64,000 nt of DNA from Pontibacter deserti (lineage in GTDB: Bacteria; Bacteroidota; Bacteroidia; Cytophagales; Hymenobacteraceae). The position numbers were made by a program, and so were the translations under genes. Positions within the stretch are counted from its first letter, which is position 1. Every line of letters begins with the position of its first letter. The DNA lies in the NCBI RefSeq assembly GCF_023630255.1, contig NZ_JALPRS010000001.1, forward strand, positions 1,178,001 through 1,242,000. The letters are read 5' to 3'. Shown one piece after another: positions 42,694 through 52,551 of the stretch. Below the pieces are notes generated by a model. It searched no databases, was not told the DNA's origin, and saw nothing but the letters and a program-made list of their open reading frames with translations.

Positions 42694-44133
42694 ATGAATC
42701 CAATCCTTGATCTAGATTTTATAGATAATCGTACACCGGAACAAGCCTCTGCGGCTGCATCCAGTGATACGCAGGTATCCAAAGAAACCAACACCGGCAG
42801 ATCCCGAAAACTGTATATTGAGAGTTATGGTTGTGCCATGAACTTCTCTGATAGTGAGATTGTGTCGTCTATCATGTTTGAGCAAGGTTTTGATACCACT
42901 TCTGATATCGCACAGGCTGACCTTGTGTTCCTGAATACATGCTCTATCCGGGAGAAAGCTGAGCAGACGGTACGTAACCGTTTAGGCCAGATAAACCACT
43001 ATAAAAAGAAGAAGCCGGCCATGATGGTGGGTATACTTGGCTGTATGGCTGAGCGCCTGAAGAAATCGTTGCTAGAGGAAGAAAAGATTGTGGACCTGGT
43101 AGTTGGCCCGGATGCTTACCGCGACCTGCCAAATCTTATTAATGAAGTTGATGGTGGCCAGAAAGCAGTAAACGTATTACTGTCCCGTGAGGAAACTTAC
43201 GCAGATATCAACCCCATCCGACTGAACAGCAACGGGGTAAGCGCCTTTATCTCCATCATGCGTGGTTGCGATAACATGTGTTCTTTCTGTGTGGTACCAT
43301 TTACCCGTGGCCGTGAACGTTCCCGTGATGCGCATTCTATTGTGCGGGAAGCAGAAGCGCTGGTAGCTCAGGGATATAAAGAGGTAACACTGCTGGGTCA
43401 GAATGTGGACTCATACAAATGGGCTTCTGAAGACGGAACAGAATCAGTAAACTTCGCGCAGCTGCTGGAAATGGTGGCTTTGCTATCGCCTGACCTTCGT
43501 GTTCGTTTCTCTACTTCGCATCCTAAGGATATTACAGATGAAGTACTTTATACCATGAAGAAGTATGATAACATCTGCAAATACATCCACTTGCCGGCAC
43601 AGAGCGGGAACTCCCGAGTACTGGAACTGATGAACCGTACCTACGACCGTGAATGGTACATTAATCGTGTAGATGCTATCCGAGCTATACTTGGAGAAGA
43701 ATGCGGTATTTCTTCGGATATGATTGCAGGCTTCTGTACTGAAACGGAAGAAGAGCACCAGGATACGCTGAGCTTAATGGATTACGTACAGTACGATTAC
43801 TCTTACATGTTCTTCTATTCAGAGCGACCTGGTACCCTAGCTGCCCGCAAACTGGAAGATGATATTCCATTGGAAGTAAAAAAACGCAGGTTAGATGAGA
43901 TCATCAACAAGCAGCGCGAAACTTCCCTTGCACGTAACAAACGAGATATTGGTAAGGTGCACAAAGTGCTGGTAGAAGGACCATCTAAAAAATCTGAAGA
44001 CCAACTGAGCGGCCGCAATGACCAGAATAAAGTAGTGATCTTTGATAAAAAACACTATAAGAAAGGTGATTACGTGAACGTCCTGGTACACGATTGCAGC
44101 GTAGGCACCCTGTTCGGCGAAGCTATCGATTAG
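42694..44133 (+). CDS. miaB: tRNA i6A37 methylthiotransferase
   Basis: Radical-SAM enzyme that converts i6A37 to ms2i6A37 in tRNAs reading UNN codons. The 479-residue product has the UPF0004 domain ([56 protein letters not shown]), the radical SAM motif [24 protein letters not shown], the MiaB-typical LGQNVDSYK and [19 protein letters not shown], and a C-terminal TRAM domain. About 45 residues of acidic, Ser/Ala-rich N-terminal extension precede the core. Product is the substrate for MiaE at 33,892. Single gene flanked by word-repeat spacers. Confidence 0.96.
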   Translation: MNPILDLDFIDNRTPEQASAAASSDTQVSKETNTGRSRKLYIESYGCAMNFSDSEIVSSIMFEQGFDTTSDIAQADLVFLNTCSIREKAEQTVRNRLGQINHYKKKKPAMMVGILGCMAERLKKSLLEEEKIVDLVVGPDAYRDLPNLINEVDGGQKAVNVLLSREETYADINPIRLNSNGVSAFISIMRGCDNMCSFCVVPFTRGRERSRDAHSIVREAEALVAQGYKEVTLLGQNVDSYKWASEDGTESVNFAQLLEMVALLSPDLRVRFSTSHPKDITDEVLYTMKKYDNICKYIHLPAQSGNSRVLELMNRTYDREWYINRVDAIRAILGEECGISSDMIAGFCTETEEEHQDTLSLMDYVQYDYSYMFFYSERPGTLAARKLEDDIPLEVKKRRLDEIINKQRETSLARNKRDIGKVHKVLVEGPSKKSEDQLSGRNDQNKVVIFDKKHYKKGDYVNVLVHDCSVGTLFGEAID

Positions 44134-44134
44134 A

Positions 44135-44228
44135 AATGAAAATTTGGAAATGTGAAGATTTGAAAATGATTAATCTTCACATCAACACATCTTCAAATTT
44201 CCAAATCTTCTAATCTCCAAATCTAACT
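44135..44228. repeat. Word-repeat hairpin spacer (GAAGATTTG / CAAATCTTC)
   Basis: AAATTTGGAAATGTGAAGAT and TTGAAAATG on the left; CTTCACATCAACACATCTTC, AAATTTCCAAATCTTC and AATCTCCAAATC on the right, the inverted word. The two sides meet at an ATTAAT centre. Lies between miaB and the sigma-54 activator. Confidence 0.6.
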
Positions 44229-44229
44229 C

Positions 44230-45498
44230 ATGCGCAACATCGATATACAAAGTATAAAACAGCGATTCGGGATTATAGGCAATTCGCCTCTACTGAACCA
44301 TGCCATTCAGGTAGCGGCACAAGTAGCACCTACCGACATGACCGTACTGATAACCGGTGAGAGTGGCAGTGGTAAAGAATCTTTTTCCAAGATTATCCAT
44401 CAGTTGAGCCCGCGCAAACATGGTCAGTTTATAGCCATAAATTGTGGCGCCATACCAGAAGGAACTATAGATTCGGAGTTATTTGGTCACGAAAAAGGCT
44501 CTTTTACAGGCGCCCACGATACCCGCAAGGGTTATTTTGAGGTAACAGATGGTGGCACTATATTTTTGGACGAAATTGGTGAAATGCCGCTGGGTACCCA
44601 GGCACGCCTGCTGCGTGTGCTGGAAAATGGTGAATTTATAAAAGTAGGCTCATCTAAAGTTCAGAAAACGGATGTACGTGTAGTAGCTGCTACCAATGTA
44701 AACTTGCTGAACGCTGTAGAAAAAGGCCGTTTCAGAGAAGATCTATACTATAGATTAAATACAGTTCCGATCACAGTTCCACCTTTACGCGAGCGTGGAG
44801 AAGATATTTATTTGCTGTTCCGAAAATTTGCCAGTGACTTTGCGGAGAAATACCGTGTAAAACCCATCACCCTGACACCAGAGGCTATTCCGGTGTTAAT
44901 TGATTTCCGTTTTCCTGGTAACATTCGTCAGCTAAAAAATATTGTAGAGCAGATCTCGGTGCTGGAGTATGAGCGTGAGATAGATGCAGAAACACTGAAG
45001 CGATACCTGCCACGCGAGCAGGCCAGTCATGTACCAGCACTATTAAATACTGAAAAAGCTGCAGAACAGCCCTTTTCGGAACGTGATATACTTTACAAAG
45101 TGTTGTTTGATATGCGGCGCGATGTGTCGGATCTGAAAAAGCTGGTTTTTGAAATGCTCACGCACCAGCCTGCTGAAACAGACCTGCTAAAGGAACATAG
45201 CCATTTGTTTGAAAATATTGGTCATTTTGACTCACATACCTATCCTGCTCAGGAACAGACAGATGGTTTTTATCTGCCAATGAAGCAGGCGCAGCCTCAC
45301 GAGTACGAAGATCAAAAAATAGAAGATATCCAGCATGAAAACGCTGAAGAAAGTCTATCTTTAGAGGATAAGGAAAAGGAAATGATTGTGAAGGCGCTGA
45401 AAAAGCATAACAACAAACGCAAATACGCTGCACAGGATCTTGGCATATCAGAACGAACGCTGTACAGAAAACTGAAACAGTATGAAATTGAAGAATAA
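44230..45498 (+). CDS. Sigma-54-dependent transcriptional activator without receiver domain
   Basis: A 422-residue AAA+ activator of RpoN-RNA polymerase. The sigma-54 interaction domain starts almost at the N-terminus: Walker A ITGESGSGKESFS at 41-53, the sigma-contact loop as GSFTGAH at 90-96 (Ser in place of the usual Ala), Walker B GGTIFLDEIGEMPLG at 108-122, VRVVAATN and the arginine finger region FREDLYYRLNTVPITVPPLR ERGEDI. A Fis-type helix-turn-helix closes it (EKEMIVKALKKHNNKRKYAA, ISERTLYRKLKQYEI). There is no receiver, GAF or PAS domain, so control must come from abundance or a partner. Its end overlaps the lptE start by 17 bases. Confidence 0.92.
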   Translation: MRNIDIQSIKQRFGIIGNSPLLNHAIQVAAQVAPTDMTVLITGESGSGKESFSKIIHQLSPRKHGQFIAINCGAIPEGTIDSELFGHEKGSFTGAHDTRKGYFEVTDGGTIFLDEIGEMPLGTQARLLRVLENGEFIKVGSSKVQKTDVRVVAATNVNLLNAVEKGRFREDLYYRLNTVPITVPPLRERGEDIYLLFRKFASDFAEKYRVKPITLTPEAIPVLIDFRFPGNIRQLKNIVEQISVLEYEREIDAETLKRYLPREQASHVPALLNTEKAAEQPFSERDILYKVLFDMRRDVSDLKKLVFEMLTHQPAETDLLKEHSHLFENIGHFDSHTYPAQEQTDGFYLPMKQAQPHEYEDQKIEDIQHENAEESLSLEDKEKEMIVKALKKHNNKRKYAAQDLGISERTLYRKLKQYEIEE

Positions 45499-46012
45499 CT
45501 TAATTAAACTTTATACCTTCGGGCTGCTGTCTCTGCCATTGTTGTTCAGTGGCTGTGGAGTTTATTCGTTTACTGGTACTACCATCTCCCCGGATATAAA
45601 AACCATCTCAATTCAGAACTTTGAGAACCCGACCGGTGAAGGCCCTGCTAATTTAACGCAGATAGTTACCAATAACTTCAAAAACTACTACCGCCGTAAC
45701 ACTAATCTTACGCTTTTACAACAGGAAGGCGACCTGCAACTGGAAGGCCAGATCGTGAGCTTTACAGTATCACCGGCCGCTATTGAGCGTGAAGGAGAAG
45801 TTGACCGTGCAGCCTTAAACAGGCTTACATTAGGTGTACAGGTGCGCTACACAAACAGTAAGAACCCTGAAGAAAATTTTGACCAACTCTTTTCTATTTC
45901 CCAGGATTTCGACGAGAATACAGATGTAACTCAACTTCCGCCAGCATTTATCGAGGAACTTACCGAACGCCTGGTAACGGATGTATTTAATAAAACAGTA
46001 GCAAACTGGTAA
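45482..46012 (+). CDS. lptE: LPS-assembly lipoprotein LptE-like
   Basis: LptE plugs the LptD barrel that delivers LPS to the outer surface. The 176-residue product is a lipoprotein: signal LYTFGLLSLPLLFSGCGVY with the lipobox Cys at residue 25. GVYSFTGTTISPDIKTISIQ NFEN and LTQIVTNNFKNYYRRNTNLT LL are characteristic of the Bacteroidota LptE family, followed by FTVSPAAIEREGEVDRAALN RLTLGVQVRYTN. The start codon lies within the last six codons of the sigma-54 activator in another frame, implying translational coupling. LptD is not in the window. The assignment is by family pattern; sequence similarity to E. coli LptE is expected to be low. Confidence 0.88.
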   Translation: MKLKNNLIKLYTFGLLSLPLLFSGCGVYSFTGTTISPDIKTISIQNFENPTGEGPANLTQIVTNNFKNYYRRNTNLTLLQQEGDLQLEGQIVSFTVSPAAIEREGEVDRAALNRLTLGVQVRYTNSKNPEENFDQLFSISQDFDENTDVTQLPPAFIEELTERLVTDVFNKTVANW

Positions 46013-46043
46013 GTATAAGCCCATTAAGTATAGCATACCCCCA

Positions 46044-47336
46044 ATGAACAGATCAGCTTTTCTTGAACTGATACAGAAGGCTTCGAACATTACAGATCAG
46101 CAGACTGCGGAACTGGAAAAGGTAGCACATGCCTTTCCATACTGCCAGACCGCTCACCTGCTGCTGGCTAAATCTGCCTATGATAAGGGAAGCATGCTAT
46201 CTACGCAGCGTCTGCGTCGTGCAGCAGCATATGCCACCGACCGACAGTTGCTGAAGCGTGTAATCTATACTTCACCAGTTGCAACCCCGGAATTTGATGA
46301 AACTGCAGTAACTGAACAGCCAGCCGCTGCACAGGAAACAGAAAGTAACTCCCAAGATCAAATTATAGTTACTACTTCAGTAACTGAGCCATCAGAAAAT
46401 ATTGAAATAAATACTGCTGATTATACCGATCAGCAAATTATAGTTGCAAAGGTTCCGGAAACAGTAACCCTACCAACTGATGAAGAAGTTATAGAAGAGC
46501 TTGCAGATGAAGCTATAGTTCTTTCAGCAACAGTAGCAGAAATGCATGTCATTTCAGAGCAACAGCCTGATTCTGAACTAGCCGATTTACTAACTATAAG
46601 CAGCCTGAGTTCTTCTTTTACTGATTTGCTTGCGCAGGCTCCTGATGCAGACTCAGTGACAGAAGATGAGTTTGTAATTGAGAACACAACACAGCTTCAT
46701 GACACAGCAATCGCTCTAGCTGAGTTAGAGCAGGATGAGATACCTTTTGCAGACCCTGAAACGGAAGTTCATTTAAATAGCTTTACTCCTGCTGTACTTC
46801 ATGAGGAAGAACCAACTGAAGTGTTTACGGCCGCACATCCGGAAGATGCAACAGTGAACTATAATTTCAGTGAGATTGACCGCATGTATGCGGAAGATGC
46901 ATTGGGGTACTGGATGGGCTCCAGCAGAATGGGCGAACAATTGCAGCTTAAAAACGAATATACCCGGCCAAAGCCGCATGCTTTCCATCCGGAGCTTATA
47001 CTGGAGTATAACAAAACGCATGAACTGGAGAAAGCTATACAGCCTGCTACCAACATCCTGAGCGAGCAACTGGATATTATAGATCAGTTCCTGAAGCTGA
47101 ATCCAAGGCTTAAGACTATGGCAAACCTTAAGCTGAAGCCTGAGCCCCAGGAAGATCTTTCGTTGAAAAATTCGAAAATAAAAAAGGGAATGGCCTCTGA
47201 GAGTCTTGCTATTATCTTCTTAAAACAGGGGAAAGTAAAAAAGGCAATCAAAATATATGAGCTTCTCATTTTGAAAAATCCGGAAAAAAAGAGTTACTTT
47301 GCTGAACAGATAGAAAAATTACAAAACATAGACTAA
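46044..47336 (+). CDS. Tetratricopeptide-like protein with acidic linker
   Basis: Not recognised beyond its form. The 430-residue product has a helical N-terminal part (FLELIQKASNITDQQTAELE, FPYCQTAHLLLAKSAYDKGS, RRAAAYATDRQLLKRVIY), a long middle of about 80-270 that is acidic and rich in Thr, Glu, Val and Ile and probably disordered, and a C-terminal TPR unit (ASESLAIIFLKQGKVKKAIK IYELLILKNPEKKSYFAEQI). There is no signal peptide. It lies 31 bases after lptE and one base before secG, so it is part of this envelope/secretion operon. The same order lptE - this protein - secG is familiar to me from other Cytophagales. Confidence 0.75.
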   Translation: MNRSAFLELIQKASNITDQQTAELEKVAHAFPYCQTAHLLLAKSAYDKGSMLSTQRLRRAAAYATDRQLLKRVIYTSPVATPEFDETAVTEQPAAAQETESNSQDQIIVTTSVTEPSENIEINTADYTDQQIIVAKVPETVTLPTDEEVIEELADEAIVLSATVAEMHVISEQQPDSELADLLTISSLSSSFTDLLAQAPDADSVTEDEFVIENTTQLHDTAIALAELEQDEIPFADPETEVHLNSFTPAVLHEEEPTEVFTAAHPEDATVNYNFSEIDRMYAEDALGYWMGSSRMGEQLQLKNEYTRPKPHAFHPELILEYNKTHELEKAIQPATNILSEQLDIIDQFLKLNPRLKTMANLKLKPEPQEDLSLKNSKIKKGMASESLAIIFLKQGKVKKAIKIYELLILKNPEKKSYFAEQIEKLQNID

Positions 47337-47337
47337 A

Positions 47338-47730
47338 ATGTACATCGCCCTTATCAGTATTATCGTTTTCATTTGCGTGTTGCTAATTTTGGTTGTGCTA
47401 GCACAAAACCCTAAAGGAGGCGGGCTTTCTAGCCAGTTTGGAGGCAGCACCAGCCAGTTAATGGGTGTAAAACGTACTGGTGACCTTCTGGAAAAATTAA
47501 CGTGGGGTTTTGCAATTGCCCTTGTACTGTTAACACTGGGTACCCATACTATGGTAGGTACTTCAAACGAAGGTTCTGTGAACAGAAGCATTAACGAAGA
47601 GCGTGCACGTCAGTCTCAGTTACCAGGTGCCCCTGCTGCATTGCCAGGTGCTACAGATACTGCCAAAACTGCTATTCCTGATGCAGGTGAAATTCCTGAG
47701 ATGGTCGACACAGCTACAAACAATCAGTAA
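47338..47730 (+). CDS. secG: Preprotein translocase subunit SecG
   Basis: Accessory inner-membrane subunit of the SecYEG channel. The 130-residue product has two membrane helices: residues about 3-22 (IALISIIVFICVLLILVVLA) and about 55-72 (LTWGFAIALVLLTLGTHTMV), joined by QNPKGGGLSSQFGGSTSQLM GVKRTGDLLEK, which holds the conserved KGGGL-x-x-x-FGG motif of SecG. The C-terminal tail of about 55 residues is polar and Pro/Ala-rich, as usual in Bacteroidota. It starts one base after the preceding stop, so translation is coupled. A terminator follows. Confidence 0.93.
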   Translation: MYIALISIIVFICVLLILVVLAQNPKGGGLSSQFGGSTSQLMGVKRTGDLLEKLTWGFAIALVLLTLGTHTMVGTSNEGSVNRSINEERARQSQLPGAPAALPGATDTAKTAIPDAGEIPEMVDTATNNQ

Positions 47731-47757
47731 GCAAAACAATAAGTATAAATATCAAGT

Positions 47758-47785
47758 AAGCCAACCAATTGAGGTTGGCTTTTTT
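47758..47785 (+). terminator. Rho-independent terminator of the lptE-secG operon
   Basis: AAGCCAACC - AATTGA - GGTTGGCTT, followed by TTTT. Confidence 0.9.
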
Positions 47786-47837
47786 GTTTTCCATACTGCC
47801 ACTACTGTTCAACATTTACAAAATAAGTTCCCTTCTC

Positions 47838-47870
47838 TGACAAAAAATGACAAAATTGTCAGGTATGACA
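47838..47870. promoter_or_regulatory. TGACA repeats, candidate heat-shock control site of groESL
   Basis: TGACA occurs at 47838, 47848 and 47866, and TGACAA-AA-TTGTCA (47848-47861) is a perfect 6-bp inverted repeat. No CIRCE element (TTAGCACTC-N9-GAGTGCTAA) is present. The site lies 124 bases before groES, within a 263-base spacer that otherwise holds only the secG terminator. No perfect TAnnTTTG box is present. Confidence 0.4.
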
Positions 47871-47993
47871 GTTCTTGTGTCTGCAAAATTGGCTTAAACA
47901 GGCCAATTAATCGGCTTGGCACAGGAAATGATAAGTACTTCATCGGTTTAAAAGTTTAAAATCAACCATAAAACCTAATAACATTAACAAACT

Positions 47994-48284
47994 ATGTCAA
48001 TCAGCATTAAACCATTAGCAGACAGAGTGATCGTAGCTCCTGCTGCAGCAGAAGAAAAAACGAAGTCTGGTATCATTATTCCGGACACTGCTAAAGAGAA
48101 ACCACAGCGTGGTGAGGTAGTAGCCGTTGGCGAAGGCAAAGTATCTGAGCAAGGTACTCTTATGAAGCCACAGGTTAAAGTAGGCGACCAGGTGTTGTAT
48201 GGCAAATATGCAGGTACTGAGATCTCAGTAGATGGCGGCGATTACCTGATCATGCGTGAGTCAGATATTCTGGCAGTACTTTAA
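47994..48284 (+). CDS. groES: Co-chaperonin GroES
   Basis: Lid of the GroEL folding chamber. The 96-residue product matches GroES throughout: [40 protein letters not shown], the mobile loop being [10 protein letters not shown] at about 19-28, then [34 protein letters not shown]. It is 38 bases upstream of groEL, the standard bicistronic layout. Control is probably through the TGACA repeats upstream. Confidence 0.98.
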   Translation: MSISIKPLADRVIVAPAAAEEKTKSGIIIPDTAKEKPQRGEVVAVGEGKVSEQGTLMKPQVKVGDQVLYGKYAGTEISVDGGDYLIMRESDILAVL

Positions 48285-48319
48285 TCAAATCTATTCAGTA
48301 AAACTTAACTAGAACATAA

Positions 48320-49963
<1,644 letters not shown>

Positions 49964-49987
49964 TCAGACATCCCATAGTATAAATAT

Positions 49988-50023
49988 AAAAAGCCCTTGT
50001 ATCATCAGGTACAAGGGCTTTTT
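49988..50023. terminator. Strong terminator after groEL
   Basis: Perfect 14-bp stem AAAAAGCCCTTGTA / TACAAGGGCTTTTT with an eight-base loop. It is symmetrical enough to serve the minus-strand lipoprotein gene too. Confidence 0.93.
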
Positions 50024-50124
50024 GTTTCAAAACAGACTTTTGGAATTGTTGAAGTATAGATGCTGGAGCTATATATAAATATGAAATACCCCTTACTTCT
50101 CTAACTCTTTAGCTCCTAAACTTT

Positions 50125-50721
50125 TTAAATTTCTAACTCCCTGATAGCTATAGTTATATCATGTGGAGCTACTTCATCGCCTCCAAAATATGGGTATAGC
50201 TGGTAGCCTTCTGCTTTGCCATTACAGTGCCTAGGCAACTCTACAGCATTACCGTTTAGTGTAAACACATACTTATTATCCTGTACCTGTATTTCATAAG
50301 TATAAGCCTTGTTAAGGTCTACTACCCCTACCATTTTAGACTGGCGAACTTTGTTCAGGTAAGTATAGGCATGTATCTCTAACTGATTATTATACCAGCG
50401 CCACCCAAAGCGTGCACTGTTACTGTGGTGGTCAGTTCGGCAATCGGCTATGCCATATAGTTTATTGATATCACCTTGGTTGGCATCTGTTGTGGTTTTG
50501 TAAGTAGCAGAGGCATCGAAGGTAGCTTCAAATTTAAGTGTAGTTACACTGCGCACAACAAAAGGTGAATCTGAACTATGCTCTCCCTTTTTTATAGTAT
50601 AAACTATAGCTTGTGGTTCTGGGTCGGTGGTTACAGGCGTAACAGTAACGGTCTGGCAGGCAGACAGCAATAATAATGAAAGCGCAGCCCACTGCCGGCA
50701 CTTTCGGGGTAAAGAAAACAT
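50125..50721 (-). CDS. Hypothetical lipoprotein, possible lectin-like fold
   Basis: Not recognised. The 198-residue product has a lipoprotein signal (RQWAALSLLLLSACQTVTVT, lipobox Cys at 22), followed by a Thr/Pro linker and a beta-rich domain: TLKFEATFDASATYKTTTDA NQGDINKLYGIADCRTDHHS NSARFGWRWYNNQLEIHAYT, then YTYEIQVQDNKYVFTLNGNA VELPRHC. The pattern of Trp/Tyr-rich strands with NGNAVELPR recalls concanavalin-like jelly rolls, but that is a guess. Two cysteines in the domain (DCRTDHHS and RHCNG) may form a disulfide. It is separated from the POT transporter by a terminator. Confidence 0.7.
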   Translation of the reverse strand: MFSLPRKCRQWAALSLLLLSACQTVTVTPVTTDPEPQAIVYTIKKGEHSSDSPFVVRSVTTLKFEATFDASATYKTTTDANQGDINKLYGIADCRTDHHSNSARFGWRWYNNQLEIHAYTYLNKVRQSKMVGVVDLNKAYTYEIQVQDNKYVFTLNGNAVELPRHCNGKAEGYQLYPYFGGDEVAPHDITIAIRELEI

Positions 50722-50850
50722 TGGCTAAAAATGTAAAAGTTTGGCTATAAGTTAAATTTTAAAGTATAAGCAATCTTATATATAAGCTACTGATTATTAA
50801 CAGATAGCAGCATTGAAATTGCAAATGCAAAAGTATAAAAATTATAACAT

Positions 50851-50886
50851 AAAAAAGGCCTCGCTAAAATTAGCGAGGCCTTTTTT
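50851..50886 (-). terminator. Very strong terminator of the peptide transporter
   Basis: Perfect 17-bp stem AAAAAAGGCCTCGCTAA / TTAGCGAGGCCTTTTTT with a two-base loop; it lies 22 bases past the transporter stop. Confidence 0.93.
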
Positions 50887-50907
50887 ATAAAATATTTTAC
50901 AAATGCA

Positions 50908-52323
50908 TTAGCCGCGACCGTGCATCATGTACATCAGTTTGCGTGTAAGTGCTACCAGTATCAAACCAGCCAATATTACGAATCCACCAATAGCTGAGAA
51001 AATGGTCATTGCGCCAAGTTCTTCTACATAGGATGCAATGTAACCACCTGCAATCTGAGCGATGAATGGAGCCAGGAACCAAACCCCCATCAGCATAGAA
51101 ACAAGAGTTACCGGAGCAAGACGAGTTACCATTGAAAGTCCGATTGGAGAAAGGCAAAGTTCACCAATAGTGTGGAAGAAGTAAGTGGCGATCAACCATG
51201 CAAGACTTGCTTTGATTGTTTCGTCTTCAACGCCGCCTCGTTCCATTACAGCACCAACCATAAAGAAGAAACCAACCCCCAACAGGATCATACCCAAGCC
51301 CATTTTAGTAGGAATGCTCAGGTCTTTGCCTCGCTTAGCTAGGTATAACCAAAGCTGCGCAGTAAGTGGAGCAAAAGCAACTATAAACAGCGGGTTAACA
51401 GACTGGAACCATGAAGTTGGGATCAGGAATCCAAATACTTCACGATCGATGTATTTATCTGTATATACAGTCAGGGAACTACCCGCCTGCTCAAAACCAG
51501 CCCAGAAGAAAATAACGAATACAGAAATGATAAAGATAACCGATACGCGGTCAATCTCTTCTTTCGTAAGTTTTGCTTTCTGAATAGTTTCACCAGTAGT
51601 TGCATCTGTTTCAGCTTTTACTGGCTTCAGACCAAGGTCACCAAGAAAACGTGGCGCTAGCGTGTTGAATACGATCTGGCCAATCACCATACCGATACCG
51701 GCAGCTAAGAACCCATATTGGAAACCATAGTTGGTCACAGTCTCAACTCCGTCAACTACAGCTTTTGTAGCAAAGTAATCTTCTGCCAGGTAACCGCAAA
51801 CAAGAGGTGCCAGGAACGCACCAATGTTGATACCCATATAGAAAATCGTAAACGCTGAATCGCGGCGAGGGTCGCCCTGTGCGTAAAGATTACCAACTAT
51901 AGAAGAAATATTAGGTTTAAAGAAACCATTACCAATGATAAGCAGTAACAGACCCAAGTAGGTCATTTCAACTCCAATGTATGGAGTTGAGAATAAGCTG
52001 AACTGGCCTAAAGCCATCAGCACACCACCTATAAGGATCGCGCGACGGTGACCAAGGAATTTATCGGCCAACCAACCGCCTATAATAGGCGTAAAATATA
52101 CGAAACCGGTAAAGTAACCGTATATTAAAGCAGCATCTGCTACACTGTAGCCTAAACCGCCTTCTAAGGCCGTTTTAGTAAGATAAAGCATTAAAAGGCC
52201 ACGCATCCCGTAATAGCTGAAGCGCTCCCATAACTCTGTGAAGAATAACAGATAAAGCCCTTTAGGATGCTTTAGTTTTTCTTTTTCCACCGCAGCATCG
52301 GGGTGGTGTAGGTTAACAGACAT
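50908..52323 (-). CDS. Proton-coupled oligopeptide transporter (POT/PTR family)
   Basis: A 471-residue inner-membrane symporter that imports di- and tripeptides with protons. The family signature LLFFTELWERFSYYGMRGLL is at about 29-48 and holds the E-x-x-E-R proton-coupling motif; PIIGGWLADKFLGHRRAILI GG and GNGFFKPNISSIVGNLY are the conserved loops of helices 2-3 and 4-5. Twelve or more hydrophobic segments can be counted, including FFWAGFEQAGSSLTVY (helix 7) and TIGELCLSPIGLSMVTRLAP (helix 10). The start MSVNLHHPDAAVEKEKLKHP K is typical. It stands alone with its own terminator and is divergent from pckA. Confidence 0.95.
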   Translation of the reverse strand: MSVNLHHPDAAVEKEKLKHPKGLYLLFFTELWERFSYYGMRGLLMLYLTKTALEGGLGYSVADAALIYGYFTGFVYFTPIIGGWLADKFLGHRRAILIGGVLMALGQFSLFSTPYIGVEMTYLGLLLLIIGNGFFKPNISSIVGNLYAQGDPRRDSAFTIFYMGINIGAFLAPLVCGYLAEDYFATKAVVDGVETVTNYGFQYGFLAAGIGMVIGQIVFNTLAPRFLGDLGLKPVKAETDATTGETIQKAKLTKEEIDRVSVIFIISVFVIFFWAGFEQAGSSLTVYTDKYIDREVFGFLIPTSWFQSVNPLFIVAFAPLTAQLWLYLAKRGKDLSIPTKMGLGMILLGVGFFFMVGAVMERGGVEDETIKASLAWLIATYFFHTIGELCLSPIGLSMVTRLAPVTLVSMLMGVWFLAPFIAQIAGGYIASYVEELGAMTIFSAIGGFVILAGLILVALTRKLMYMMHGRG

Positions 52324-52491
52324 AGATTAAGATTAGTTGAATGTTTAGTTTACTATAGTATAATCAGGGTTACTAAGAGAGTAAATATATTAGTTTAGAC
52401 ACAAACAGACAAATATTTTCCGTTATATAGTGTAAATGTAATATCAAATTCAATAAATCTGTTAACCCTTATTTTGATATATTATTTTTCA

Positions 52492-52499
52492 TATTTTTG
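52492..52499 (+). promoter_or_regulatory. TAnnTTTG -7 box of pckA
   Basis: TATTTTTG, exact match, 52 bases before the ATG at 52552. A TTTTG lies upstream at 52472-52476, with spacing slightly shorter than the usual -33 element. Confidence 0.6.
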
Positions 52500-52551
52500 T
52501 AACATAGTTCTTAAAAACATCACCTTATTTTAATAAACCCAATAAACTCAA

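Noticed and set aside
47603..47959. 118-codon plus-strand frame across the secG end and the groES leader
   Set aside because: It overlaps secG in another frame, crosses the secG terminator and has no recognisable pattern.
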